Positions 12,290 through 21,717 of a DNA stretch of 64,000 nt are shown here, one piece after another. The stretch's first letter is position 1; every line of letters begins with the position of its first letter. Below the pieces are notes generated by a model. That model was not told the origin of the DNA and made no database searches. It worked only from the letters and a program-made list of their open reading frames with translations. The translations under genes were made by a program, and so were the position numbers. Source of the stretch: Tetranychus cinnabarinus (Eukaryota > Arthropoda > Arachnida > Trombidiformes > Tetranychidae); assembly GCA_022266195.1 (NCBI GenBank), contig WHVY01000001.1:17608001-17672000 (forward strand), given 5' to 3'.

Positions 12290-13558
12290 ATGGCATCTAA
12301 AAGAGTTGTTATTACTGGATTAGGAATAGTTAGCCCAATCGGTGTTGGAGTTGGACCTTCATGGGCAAATCTTTTATCTGGAAAATCTGGCGTCTCTAAA
12401 ATCAGAGGCTCTGGATATGAAAATTTACCATGCCAAATTGCAGCTCATGTTCCTGATGAACTCAAATTGAGTGAAAAATTTTCATCTTCCGATATAAGGA
12501 AAATGTCAACCTCAACTCTATTTGCATTAATTGCAGCTGAAGAAGCCATTCAATCATCGAAATTGGAATTGGATTCTCTGAATCGCCAGCGAATTGGTGT
12601 TACCATAGGAAATGGCATGTGTAATATTGATGACATTTACGAGCAAGTTAAAGTATTCAAGGATCGAGGTTACAATAGATTTAATCCTCATTTCTTAACC
12701 AGAATGTTGATAAACATGCCTGCTGGTTTTGTATCAATTAAATTTGGTCTGAAAGGTCCAAACCATTGTGTATCAACAGCATGTACAACAGGTTTACATG
12801 CTTTAGGAGATGCTTACAATTTTATACAAAGAGGATCAGCTGATGTTATGGTTGCCGGTGGAACTGAAGCTGTTATTGGTCCTGCGAGTATTGCAGCCTT
12901 TTCTCGTATCAGAGCTTTATCTTGCAATTTTAATGATGAACCAAGCAAAGCTTCAAGACCATTTGATAATCTTCGGGACGGCTTTGTCATGGGCGAAGGA
13001 GCTGGTTTAATGGTTGTTGAAGAACTGAATCATGCTCTTTCTCGTAAAGCTCCAATTCTAGGAGAAATACTTGGCTATGGATTATCTGGTGACGCTTTTC
13101 ACATAACATCGCCTCCAGATGACGGATCAGGTGCTTACAATTGTATGAAATCAGCTTTAGAAGATGCTTCAATCAATCCTAATCAAATTGGTCACATTAA
13201 CTGCCATGCAACCTCAACACCTCAAGGAGATGTTGCTGAGCTTGAAGCTATAAAGAAACTATTCGGACCTCATGCAAACCAAATTGCAATCACTAGTACC
13301 AAAGGGGCAACCGGACATTTATTAGGAGCTGCTGGCAGCGTTGAAGCAATATTCACTTGTTTAGCTGCCAACAAAGGAGTCATTCCACCAACAATTAATC
13401 TAAACGACCCATTAAATAAAGATTTGAATTTAATAGCTAATAAACCTGTTAATTGGGAAAATGCTGCTTCACAGGATAATAGACGGATTGCTTTAACAAA
13501 TTCATTCGGTTTCGGTGGTACAAACGGATCTCTAGTTATAGCTAATTATGTTAACTGA
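12290..13558 (+). CDS. OXSM: Beta-ketoacyl-ACP synthase, mitochondrial type (OXSM)
   Basis: Condensing enzyme that elongates acyl-ACP with malonyl-ACP in mitochondrial type II fatty-acid synthesis, the pathway that supplies octanoyl-ACP for lipoate. Single exon of 422 residues. The thiolase-fold active site is complete: Cys165 in STACTTG, His306 in NCHATSTPQGD and His343 in GATGHLLGAAG. The C-terminal NSFGFGGTN motif is also present. Overall it tracks human OXSM (KGPNHxVSTACTTG, DGFVMGEGAG, GYGLSGDAxHIT) rather than bacterial FabF, so it is the host gene and not a contaminant. The start is the ATG of MASKRVVITG. The frame is closed by TGA 21 bases upstream with no AG between, so no longer N-terminus is encoded in this exon. 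That leaves at most a very short presequence, unlike the longer one in human. Confidence 0.94.
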   Translation: MASKRVVITGLGIVSPIGVGVGPSWANLLSGKSGVSKIRGSGYENLPCQIAAHVPDELKLSEKFSSSDIRKMSTSTLFALIAAEEAIQSSKLELDSLNRQRIGVTIGNGMCNIDDIYEQVKVFKDRGYNRFNPHFLTRMLINMPAGFVSIKFGLKGPNHCVSTACTTGLHALGDAYNFIQRGSADVMVAGGTEAVIGPASIAAFSRIRALSCNFNDEPSKASRPFDNLRDGFVMGEGAGLMVVEELNHALSRKAPILGEILGYGLSGDAFHITSPPDDGSGAYNCMKSALEDASINPNQIGHINCHATSTPQGDVAELEAIKKLFGPHANQIAITSTKGATGHLLGAAGSVEAIFTCLAANKGVIPPTINLNDPLNKDLNLIANKPVNWENAASQDNRRIALTNSFGFGGTNGSLVIANYVN

Positions 13559-14376
13559 ACTTTTCTACGTTTTCATTTGTACAGATAATTTCATTATACT
13601 GTTGTGCACATTAAATCAACTCTAGATGGTAAATTTGATAATTCGTGACTTTGAACTTGAACCCTATTTCGAATACCAAGATAAAGCAAAGACAAGAACA
13701 TAGCAACTCGTCATCTCTTCTCATGCGAGACAAATGAGTTTCTATTAATATAAACTTGAAAGATGCTGTTTTGTCCCTGTTTTGTTAAAATGGTTGTCCT
13801 TCGGTCTTTCACATTTGCCCAAGCTTAGGCCTAATCTTCATCTTCATCCTCATCCTCCTCCTCTTCTTCCTTCTGAGCTACATTCACTGATACAAAGACC
13901 GTTGGACTACATTGTTTCTAAACCGTTAAACAGTGAAACATTTTTTTGTGCCGTGATTTCTGTTTTATATCTCATTGTCTATATTTATATCTTAAATTGT
14001 AGTTTTGATGTGTTACTTTGATTACATTTCGATGTTTCTTTAAAATCGAATTGGCAAGAAAATTAATGAAACAATAAAAGGTTTACTGCGAAGGGTAACA
14101 ACATCAAAAGTTAACATTTGAATTGTTTCCAAAGTAGGAGGACTGAATAAACTTTAACATCATCATCATCAGTATCCTTTCGTCTTAATTAAATTGAAAA
14201 GTGAACTTGTCTACAACGATTGCTATTTGATGGTTTAAGTAATTACATTGTTTCAACTTGATTCCATGTTGTCTTGATTAGTGAATATAATTGTTTTCGT
14301 GGGATGTTTCAATCAATACTTGTTTGCTTCTTCAAGGAATATAATTGATGGAATCAACTTTATTAAAAGAAACAAG
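13559..14376. other. Intergenic: OXSM 3'UTR and upstream of the fibrinogen-domain gene
   Basis: Holds a C/T-rich low-complexity run at about 13835-13876 (CATCCTCCTCCT-like), a short CAT repeat near 14158-14171 and a candidate AATAAA at 14073-14078. A 79-codon ORF across the C/T run is compositional and not believed. Confidence 0.5.
14073..14078 (+). terminator. Candidate polyadenylation signal of OXSM
   Basis: AATAAA 515 bases after the OXSM stop and about 300 bases before the next start codon. It is the clearest canonical hexamer in the gap, but an ATTAAA near 13611 is an alternative. Confidence 0.3.
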
Positions 14377-16408
14377 ATGAAATATAAATTAAACGATAAG
14401 TTGTCAAATGGATCCTACGTTAATCAATCCATCTGTCCAATTAGATGTTCAATAATAATAAATTTGATAATTTGTGCTCTGTTTCTATTTGAAACAATTG
14501 ATTGTTCAACAGCTCGTTTAAATGTTGCCGAGGAAATATTAAAGTCGGTTAAAAGTCTCCAAGATAATTGCCAACAATGGACAAGTCGACCATTAGCGGA
14601 AGAAACATTCATGGAAAATTTGGCCTCTCGGCTAAGCTTGACTGAGGCCAAATTGGAAAATGCCATTTCAAATATTAAACTCACTGAAAATCAGCGTTTG
14701 GTGGAAGCCAAGTTAAATTTAATTGAAAGGCTGGTTGAAAATAATTTTGACCGACTGGCAAAGAAGTTCGAGGAAATGTCTGAGACTATTAGAGGATTAC
14801 AAACCATGGTTATTATTAATCACAATTCAACCGAGGAAAAGATAAAGAAACTATTGAACACTGTAACTGGACTACTTAATGAACAATGGTCAAATGGACA
14901 ACGAGAAGAGTCAACATCCGCATCAGCTGATTTGATTGGTGAATTACAGACTTTCTTGGAGCAAAAGTTGATGAACACTGAGAAACTCATTAATCGTCAT
15001 GTTACTCTGGTAAAGGATGAGATTAAAGAGTTGGTTGGTGATTACAGAATGAAAAGTTGGACCAACGAGTTAGCTTCCAGCATTGTTGATAATAGTGATA
15101 ATGTTGATCTAGTGGGTGTCTTTAATCAAATGAGGAGTGAAGTTAACCATAAAGTTGATAAAATTGAGAATCAAGTGAAATTTGCCAACCAGGAGATCAA
15201 TTTCAAATTGGACAATCAGTTGGATTTATTGAAAAATTTGACTGATCGACATCCATTAATCCGAAATGTTCCATCTTTTTCTTATGAACGGAATCAATCA
15301 AAAGATACACATTCATCAGATTCATCCACATTATTGCCAATATCAATTGAATTGATGACAACAGAGCCATTTGCTGACCAAACTAATGAGACAGCAAAAT
15401 TGGATAAACCTCTGGTCGATAATTTAGCCAACAAGAAGTACCGATGCCAGATACAGCCAAATAAAACAGCAATGGTCGACTGTGAAATCATGTCATTCAA
15501 ATCGTCCTGGAAGACTTGCGTTGACATTTATAATGACAATATAACTTGTGATGGAGTCTATTTGATCATGATGGAGCCGCGGCCCTCACGAGTTTGGTGT
15601 GATATGAGTGATAATGGAGGTGGTTGGATGGTATGTTTCATTCAGCTTTGTTTTTTATCCCATTTAGTTCATTAATCGATCAGCTATTTATGAGAATTTA
15701 TGTTTAAAAAAGTCTTCTTGAGTTGAGTTAGGCTAATGTGAACTTTCATTTCACATCTAACAGCAGCTAATTTCATTTGCCAAATTTTCCTTTTTCATGT
15801 GAACTCCATGCAATCTTATTTCAATCGATTGATTCTTTTTTATTCCAATCTTTCCCAATTTACAGGTAATCCTTAGACGTGGTAACTTCGACAATAAGTC
15901 AACTTCAATCAGCTTCAATCAAAATTGGTTTCTTTATAAATACGGTTTTGGAGATCAAAAAGATGAATATTGGTTAGGCAATGAACACATTCATCGTTTA
16001 ACAAGCTCAACTCCTCATCAACTGCAGATTGATTTGGAATCTTATGATGGTCAGTGTATATCCCTTGATTATGGACACTTTAAAATGGATTCAGAGGAAA
16101 AAGCTTATCGATTAGTTGTTGCCGATGCTCGAGGTCCTCATGCAGTCATTGGTGAACAATTATTACTTTATAATAACAGCGCATTCAACACAAGGGATAG
16201 AGTAAACAACCATAACTCACTTCGATGTGGCCATTTCAATGGTGGTTGGTGGTTTAATGGCTATACTTGTTTTGAAATATTTTTGACTGGCGAATTGAGT
16301 GGTCAAGATGATTACAAAGGACAATTACCTGGAATACATTGGTATTCCTGGAAGCCAAATAAAGCTTTAAAATCAGTACAAATGAAAATTAGACCAGTTT
16401 TAAAATGA
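14377..16408 (+). CDS. Secreted coiled-coil protein with C-terminal fibrinogen domain (techylectin/angiopoietin-like)
   Basis: Predicted secreted or type II membrane lectin-like protein of 598 residues from exons 14377-15630 and 15866-16408. ATG is chosen at MKYKLNDK because the frame opens upstream only with non-ATG codons. A hydrophobic segment at about residues 29-44 (IINLIICALFLF) would be a late signal peptide or a signal anchor. Residues ~50-330 are heptad-rich coiled coil with several N-glycosylation sequons. A fibrinogen-related domain follows from about residue 370: CVDIYNDNITCDGVY, WCDMSDNGGGWMV, NWFLYKYGFGDQKDEYWLGNEHIH. The intron falls after the GGGWM codon. The Cys pair near the ligand pocket (SLRCGH and NGYTC) is kept. 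The calcium loop reads DRVNN instead of an Asp-x-Asp pattern, and the residue after the second Cys is Phe, not His. Family roles are pathogen recognition, agglutination or growth-factor-like signalling. Which applies here is unknown. Confidence 0.88.
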
Positions 16409-16821
16409 AATTGTAGTGTATTAAAACTATTATTACAAGTTCATTTTTAGTAAAAAAACAACCCTTATGACGAGAATGTAAATAAAATTGGAGAATTTTT
16501 TGCCCAAAGCAATTTTGCAGCGATTAAGTCTGTGTATGACAATCAAGTATTTGATAATATCGCTGGGCGCAAAGAGTGCTTAAATGATTCATTGAATTAT
16601 TTACTCATTTGGTGCTTTGAAAATCTTAAGATGAACGCTTTTGTGTACATAATCTGGATTAAAACCTTTCAACTAATGAGAGTTGTTTGATGTTTAATTT
16701 ACCAAAATTTTGCTCCGCAAAATAAACATGATTAAAAGCGGCAAATGGGTAAATAAATCGATAGAGAGTTCCACACCTGATCTCTTTCCTGTTCCCTTAT
16801 TGCTCTCAATCAAAGATAAAT
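16409..16821. other. Convergent intergenic gap between fibrinogen-domain gene and PPCS
   Basis: The left part is the 3'UTR of the fibrinogen-domain gene, ending soon after AATAAA at 16481-16486. The rest would be the 3'UTR of the minus-strand PPCS gene. No ORF. Confidence 0.55.
16481..16486 (+). terminator. Candidate polyadenylation signal of the fibrinogen-domain gene
   Basis: AATAAA 73 bases after the TGA stop, at a typical distance for a short 3'UTR and before the convergent PPCS gene. Confidence 0.5.
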
Positions 16822-18176
16822 TTAAATCAATTTTTCAACATTGCGACCCATCTCGATATAATTTTTGTGTCTTGTAACTACTTCATCAACAATTAGCGAT
16901 TCTATTTCCATTTCTGAGTCATCGATGGTGATTTTTTGATTTTCCTTCTCGGTGACAAGGATAACTTCTCGTTTACGCGATTGTAGCTCATTAGCGATGA
17001 CCAGGTGATGTCCATAACGATGTAAAGCTTTGCGCGCCTTGTCCAAAAGAATAGATGCATCAGTTTCGAGCTATATAAAAAGAAATATGAATTTTAGCTC
17101 AGATATAGCATCGGAACAATTTATAGATCAAATAATTTACCTTGAATGATACAACAAAAGCAGCAGGAACCCAAAATTTTACCAATGGTCTCAGTATTTT
17201 TGGAACTATTTCCAGACACAGACTGATTGGACCGTCTTTAGATTGAATTTTATGAGTAGCCTGGCAGAGAAACATCAAGATGAAGCATGATTTTCAGATG
17301 TTGTTATTGAAATAAAGATTGGTGGAAGATAAAACTCACCATGTTGGTTTGAGGAATGTAGAAATCGGAAACGGCCGCTGCGAGATATAAAGCTGCTCTG
17401 GATCCTAAGGGTTTTACAGCAAATGATATCTCCCGTAAGTAATAAAGATATTCAGCTAAAGTTGTGAAAGTAATCAACAATAAATTTTCTTTTTGTTGCT
17501 TGTAGTCCTTAGCTATTTGAGACAATTTTTCCCCTAATGGAGAATTAACTACAATAAAGAAAAAAGGTTAAATTAGAAAAAAAATAGGCTGTTATAATTT
17601 TTAACGTCAAAACAAACCTTCTAAAAGGCCAGAATCTGATATTGAAAGGGATTCCAATAGCTGTGACATATTAAAATGTCTCGTAAAAGGTTCACATGAT
17701 TTCAGACGATAAAGGAAAATAACTTTGTAATTTTTCTTGAGGAAATACCTATCGGTAAATCAAGAATATCAAGATAATTTAGTTTATTAGCTAATCAAAC
17801 ACTATGAATAAGAGATAATTACTCGGCTGATGCAGATCCTCTGGTACCAGCAGAGAAGTTGTCCACAAACCGTACAGTATTATGTTCGATTGGTACAATT
17901 GTTCCTCCAGACTGATAGTAAAGAATGGGTAAAATGAAAGATCAATATTCGGGTTTAAAGCAATCCATAATAATAAATAAGCAGGACCTAAATTGCACTA
18001 AATAAATAAGGATTAAATCAGCTTACCGTGATAAGAACTAGTGGTCCAGTTCCAACAGATTCAATAAACTTATCAACTTGGACTCGTATCTCCGCAAGAT
18101 TACTGGGCTCTGCAAAATTTGTATAGAACTGGTCAATAACAGCAAGGTCAATATTTGGATCATTTAGGCATTCCAT
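16822..18176 (-). CDS. PPCS: Phosphopantothenate-cysteine ligase (coenzyme A biosynthesis)
   Basis: Cytosolic enzyme that joins 4'-phosphopantothenate to cysteine, step two of coenzyme A synthesis. Six exons in minus order: 18176-18027, 17911-17823, 17748-17618, 17548-17340, 17260-17141 and 17070-16822. All have GT-AG ends and compatible phases, and give 315 residues (human 311). Recognisable blocks in order: LVLITSGGTIVPIE, VRFVDNFSAGTRG with ASAEYFL, KVIFLYR, LLITFTTLAEYL, LYLAAAVSDFYIP (nucleotide/substrate loop), HKIQSKDGPI, PAAFVVSFKLETD and KARKALHRYGHHLVIAN. This is the eukaryotic stand-alone ligase, not the bacterial CoaBC fusion. The start is the ATG of MECLNDPNIDLAV, giving a 30-residue leader before the conserved core, as in animal orthologues. 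It is transcribed away from the small gene at 18721, with 544 bases between the two start codons. Confidence 0.94.
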
Positions 18177-18720
18177 CTCGATATTATTAACAAAGGTTGA
18201 AATTATTGTATAAAAAAAGTAAACTTAACAATCAACAGAACAAGGAAAAAAAGTACAGATGAACGAGAAAGCGTTCCAAGGAAAAAAATAAAACTTTAAA
18301 TTGGTGGCAAGGGAGAAACCCATCTAGCGAGGGAGCAAACGATCTAGTTTTGATGTATAATTAATTCTGATTTACCCAAGCGGCTATCAAAAGGTTGAAG
18401 ACTGGTGACAATTAGTAAATTATGTTTCTAAGTAATTAAACTAAACAACATAAAAAATCATTCATCCCTTCATTCAACATTTTAATAACACAAGTTGTGT
18501 TATTAAAATGTTGTGCAATGCAACATTACTCTTCTTATTCAACAAAATCAACAGATGGCGTTTACTTTTTAGAGGGAATTTTTCATATTTAATTTTTCTT
18601 TTGATTTCTCATTTTCTCTGTTTTGATTCCTGATGGTTGCAGTGATTCTTAGTCTTTTTTTGTGTTTCTTTAATTGTTTAATTTAGATTTTTTCAAACCT
18701 GACTCAAGATCAACTCTACC
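18177..18720. promoter_or_regulatory. Divergent promoter region between PPCS and the small basic-protein gene
   Basis: The start codons of two head-to-head genes are 544 bases apart, so this gap must hold both promoters and 5'UTRs. It contains the perfect palindrome listed separately. It also contains a T-rich, splice-acceptor-like stretch (about 18596-18640) just before the small gene. Role inferred from position only. Confidence 0.45.
18475..18513. repeat. Perfect 39-base palindrome, 19-base arms around a single G
   Basis: Left arm 18475-18493 (CAACATTTTAATAACACAA) and right arm 18495-18513 are exact reverse complements, with one G at 18494 between them. The flanking bases (T at 18474, T at 18514) no longer pair, so the repeat ends sharply. 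It could be a dimeric-factor operator, a cruciform-prone site or a relic of a foldback element. Confidence 0.9.
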
Positions 18721-18969
18721 ATGTATACACGCACTGGTTATTATTCATATCAAGATCGAGCAAATCACTTCTGCATTCAACGAATCAATCGTAAACGATA
18801 CAAACTGAGAAGAAATAGGAAATACAACGAAAATCCTGATTTAATTGGACCAGTTAATCCAGAAAATGTTACAATTGTTAAAGACAAAAGGGACAATAAG
18901 TATGCTATGGATCCAATCATTTGGCTCCTTAAATTTATTCAAAAATCTAGTCGAGCAGGCAAAAGATGA
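18721..18969 (+). CDS. Small basic protein of unknown function (82 residues)
   Basis: I do not recognise this protein. ORF from ATG at 18721 (MYTRTGYYSYQDRANHF) to TGA at 18967. It is rich in Arg, Lys, Asn and Tyr, with a basic cluster (NRKRYKLRRNRKY, residues ~24-36), an ENPDLIGPVNPENV turn and a short hydrophobic patch (DPIIWLLKFIQ, residues ~64-74). It has no signal peptide and only one Cys. The codon pattern is coding-like and a clean donor (TAAG/GTGAGT, intron from 18985) follows 15 bases after the stop. A strong acceptor (TTTAAAAG ending 19900) and AATAAA at 20115-20120 lie downstream, which would make a 3'UTR intron. The stop is too close to the junction to trigger nonsense-mediated decay by the usual 50-base rule. 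It shares a divergent promoter with PPCS. The size and basic nature would suit a mitochondrial or ribosome-associated small protein, but that is a guess. Confidence 0.55.
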   Translation: MYTRTGYYSYQDRANHFCIQRINRKRYKLRRNRKYNENPDLIGPVNPENVTIVKDKRDNKYAMDPIIWLLKFIQKSSRAGKR

Positions 18970-20192
18970 TAATCAAATTTTAAGGTGAGTTTTCTTTTTC
19001 CCTTAACCTTAGATCTGGTTAATTATAAAGCTTTGTTTTGATTAACGTGCATCTGTATTTCCTCGAGCTTTGCTATCTTTATTTAGTTCAAATAAGTTAT
19101 CATTCAATTACGTCAAATTACTAAAGGTGAATCCCCAAGATTCAAATTATTTCAGTTTAACAGCGTTTTACAATCTTTTGGCAATTTTAAAAATGAACAA
19201 ATGTAAAAAATTTTAAAAGCAATTGATGTTCAACAGATTAAGACAAGTTGTATAATTTGTATGCAAACGAATGATAACGGTGAATGAATTTAAATTTGTA
19301 GTTGTTTCTCAAAGCTATTATTTAGACTTCTTAATTAAGAACAGTTACAACAGTTAACCGTGAAATCATTTAGACCAGTAAGAAATGCGATTTGCGCCTA
19401 AATCAACTGAACTCTTGCACATTGTACAGAGAAATGCTTTTCCTGGTTAAATTTTCTATTCTCTAATGTAGTCATCTAGAGATATTAATGAACTTTTATG
19501 TCAGTGATCCGTTTATTCCCTCAAGCATGTTACAAAAAATTTAGAGATCTAATACTTAACACAAAGGTTAACTTTTAAGTTAATTGTATGGACCAAAACA
19601 ATTCGCTGACAGATTTTGTTAGAATATTTTTCATCACCAAAAAATTTATCAATCTGTTAATCATAAGTTAAATATCGCTTCTAATTTTAATGTTATCTTT
19701 TGAAAATCATATTTGAATTTTCACAAAATCGTCTGTCTTGAGATTTCAGTTCCACCACATGATATTGCACTATTCAACTAAATAGGAAAACTTCACTGGA
19801 CTTAAGTTGTTTTAGATAATCATCTGAGCTAAACCATGATTCTATTGCAAAAAACTTGACTTCATTTATATTAATCAATTTTTCTCTTTTCATTTAAAAG
19901 GTGGTCATTTATTCGCACAAAAAGATTGATACTTTCTTAATAAAAATCATAATGATATGATAAACTGTGATATTTATTTTTGATACTTGTTTCTATTCTT
20001 TGTTCATACAATGATCTGTTAATAATCTACCTTAAATTACAATAACTTCTCAACTTCAAAACAAATGTAAAATAACACATTAATATCATGTACTTGTTAA
20101 ATTCGTAAATATTAAATAAAATTATGAAATCAAAATAAATACTGCCTCAATGCGTTTAAGGTTTGCATTCAGAAGATTATTTTATTTAAGGC
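18970..20192. other. 3' region of the small gene (possible 3'UTR intron) and lipase downstream region
   Basis: No coding signal on either strand. Possible UTR intron 18985-19900 and plus-strand polyadenylation signal AATAAA at 20115-20120. On the minus strand TTTATT (AATAAA reversed) at 20181-20186, and another near 19974, could end the lipase mRNA. Confidence 0.4.
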
Positions 20193-21717
20193 TTAAATTG
20201 ATTTAAGTGATTGAGTTAAATTACAATCGTAAGGATTCTCGTCTATTTTACTGAAGTAAATGCCCCTTTCTTTGGTCTGAATACTTCTAAAGCCTAACTC
20301 TGTATCTGTCTCCACACAATCTTCTTGAACCTCAAAATTAGCGATTCTTGGACATCGAAGTGTTTTGAATGGACAAGAACTGCCAATTGCAGCATCATAA
20401 TAAATTAAGGCCTTAAAATGCGAACACCAAGCTAAGAAGTTACCACCACAACCAGGCATGGCCCAAAGAAGATCACCTCCACCATTGGGATAAAAATCTT
20501 TATGAGCCACTGGAAGATAATAACCGACTGTGTGAGGAACAGCTAATTGAAAGTAAATGGATGAATGGATGCAATCAGTGTAATCGGCATCATCAGGTGA
20601 CAATGATCGTTCAGGATGACCATAGAAGAATGGAGCGCCAGGATCCAGAGCTAGATAGATCGATGAGATACATTGAAATAAGTAAACATAAAATTTGTGA
20701 TTGATTCTTATTGCATCTGCAAATCTCAGAAAATTTGAAAATATTTTCGATCGAAATCGTCTAAAGTTAATGAGGAAAGTCAGAATCTTTTGTTTATGTA
20801 TTTGTTAATGGCGTTATTTTGAATAATTTTACGATTGAAATATCAAGTTATTAAACTAGAAAATTTCCAAGCTTTTGTTTAAGCACTAAAATTTTTCATA
20901 TTTTCTCGTGTATTTGGAGGCAAAAATTTATGAAATTGTCTAATGAACAATTATGTTGCTAATTGACAGAAAAAGACGAAAAAATGCTCAAAATTGGATT
21001 GAATTCATTGAGATTTTTGGTCAATTTATGAGTTTAAAACTTACTTGTCATTCTTCCCATTTTAATTCCATGAGTTTTCCTTAACCAATATGAGACATGA
21101 TGACCCATTTGAGCACCAAAACTGTGTCCGTAATAGTAAATGTCTTTAGGGTTAAGATTGCGTTCATGGATGAGGGTATTGATGACATTGGCTGAAACTC
21201 GACCCACCATTTGTAAGTTAATTGCTGCTATTACACCGTCCAAAATTGGTATTGTAAATGAGCCAGCATAGTCACCATTTTTAGCTCCTCGATCCCAATC
21301 AATTGTCATAACATAAGGACGCACTCTGAGCAGTGATTCCTTCATTAGTTGAGTAAATGAAGAATTGGCTGTTGGTGTAAATCCATGAACTGATATTCCA
21401 AGTGGAACACCATTTGGCAGTTCTGTCAAAGGTTTAGCTTTTCGTGGCTCATTAGCTGTGTAAAGTTGATATTTTGGTCTAATAAAAGATGGTGAATGTG
21501 GACACACAGCCACTGGAGGTAAAATTGGAACCAATTCAAAGGTCTCGGGCGAGAAGCAGCCCACATCTGGGTAACAAACACGGAAGAGACAAGGTAAAAC
21601 AACTGATTGGGTTAAATTACGTAAAAAGACTCTTTGAGCGACAGTTTGTTGAATCAAACTAAAAGTTATTGTGATTATTGTGATGCAGATAAAGCTTTGA
21701 ATTTTCATTTTGATCAA
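20193..21717 (-). CDS. Secreted pancreatic-lipase-family protein
   Basis: Predicted extracellular alpha/beta-hydrolase acting on lipids, of the animal pancreatic/phospholipase A1 lipase group. Two exons, 21717-21045 and 20650-20193, join in ACA/ACT-type phase to give 376 residues. The N-terminus (MIKMKIQSFICITIITITFS) is a clear signal peptide ending near TVAQ. The catalytic set is intact: Ser199 in GHSFGAQ, Asp227 in TLDPGAP and His302 in WCSHFKA. An HGFTPTANSS oxyanion loop sits at about 111 and an HKDFYPNGGGD block after it. Multiple Cys in the N-terminal and C-terminal parts suggest disulfides. It is shorter than vertebrate pancreatic lipase because there is no PLAT/C2 domain, which is typical of arthropod members. 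Substrate (triglyceride or phospholipid) and tissue cannot be read from sequence. Confidence 0.9.
20651..21044 (-). other. Lipase intron, 394 bases
   Basis: Minus-strand donor GTAAGT and acceptor ATCTAG. AT-rich with no exon-like sequence. Confidence 0.8.

Noticed and set aside
13782..14021. 79-codon plus ORF rich in Pro, Leu and His after OXSM
   Set aside because: Produced by a C/T-rich low-complexity run in the 3' flank; no splice or start evidence.
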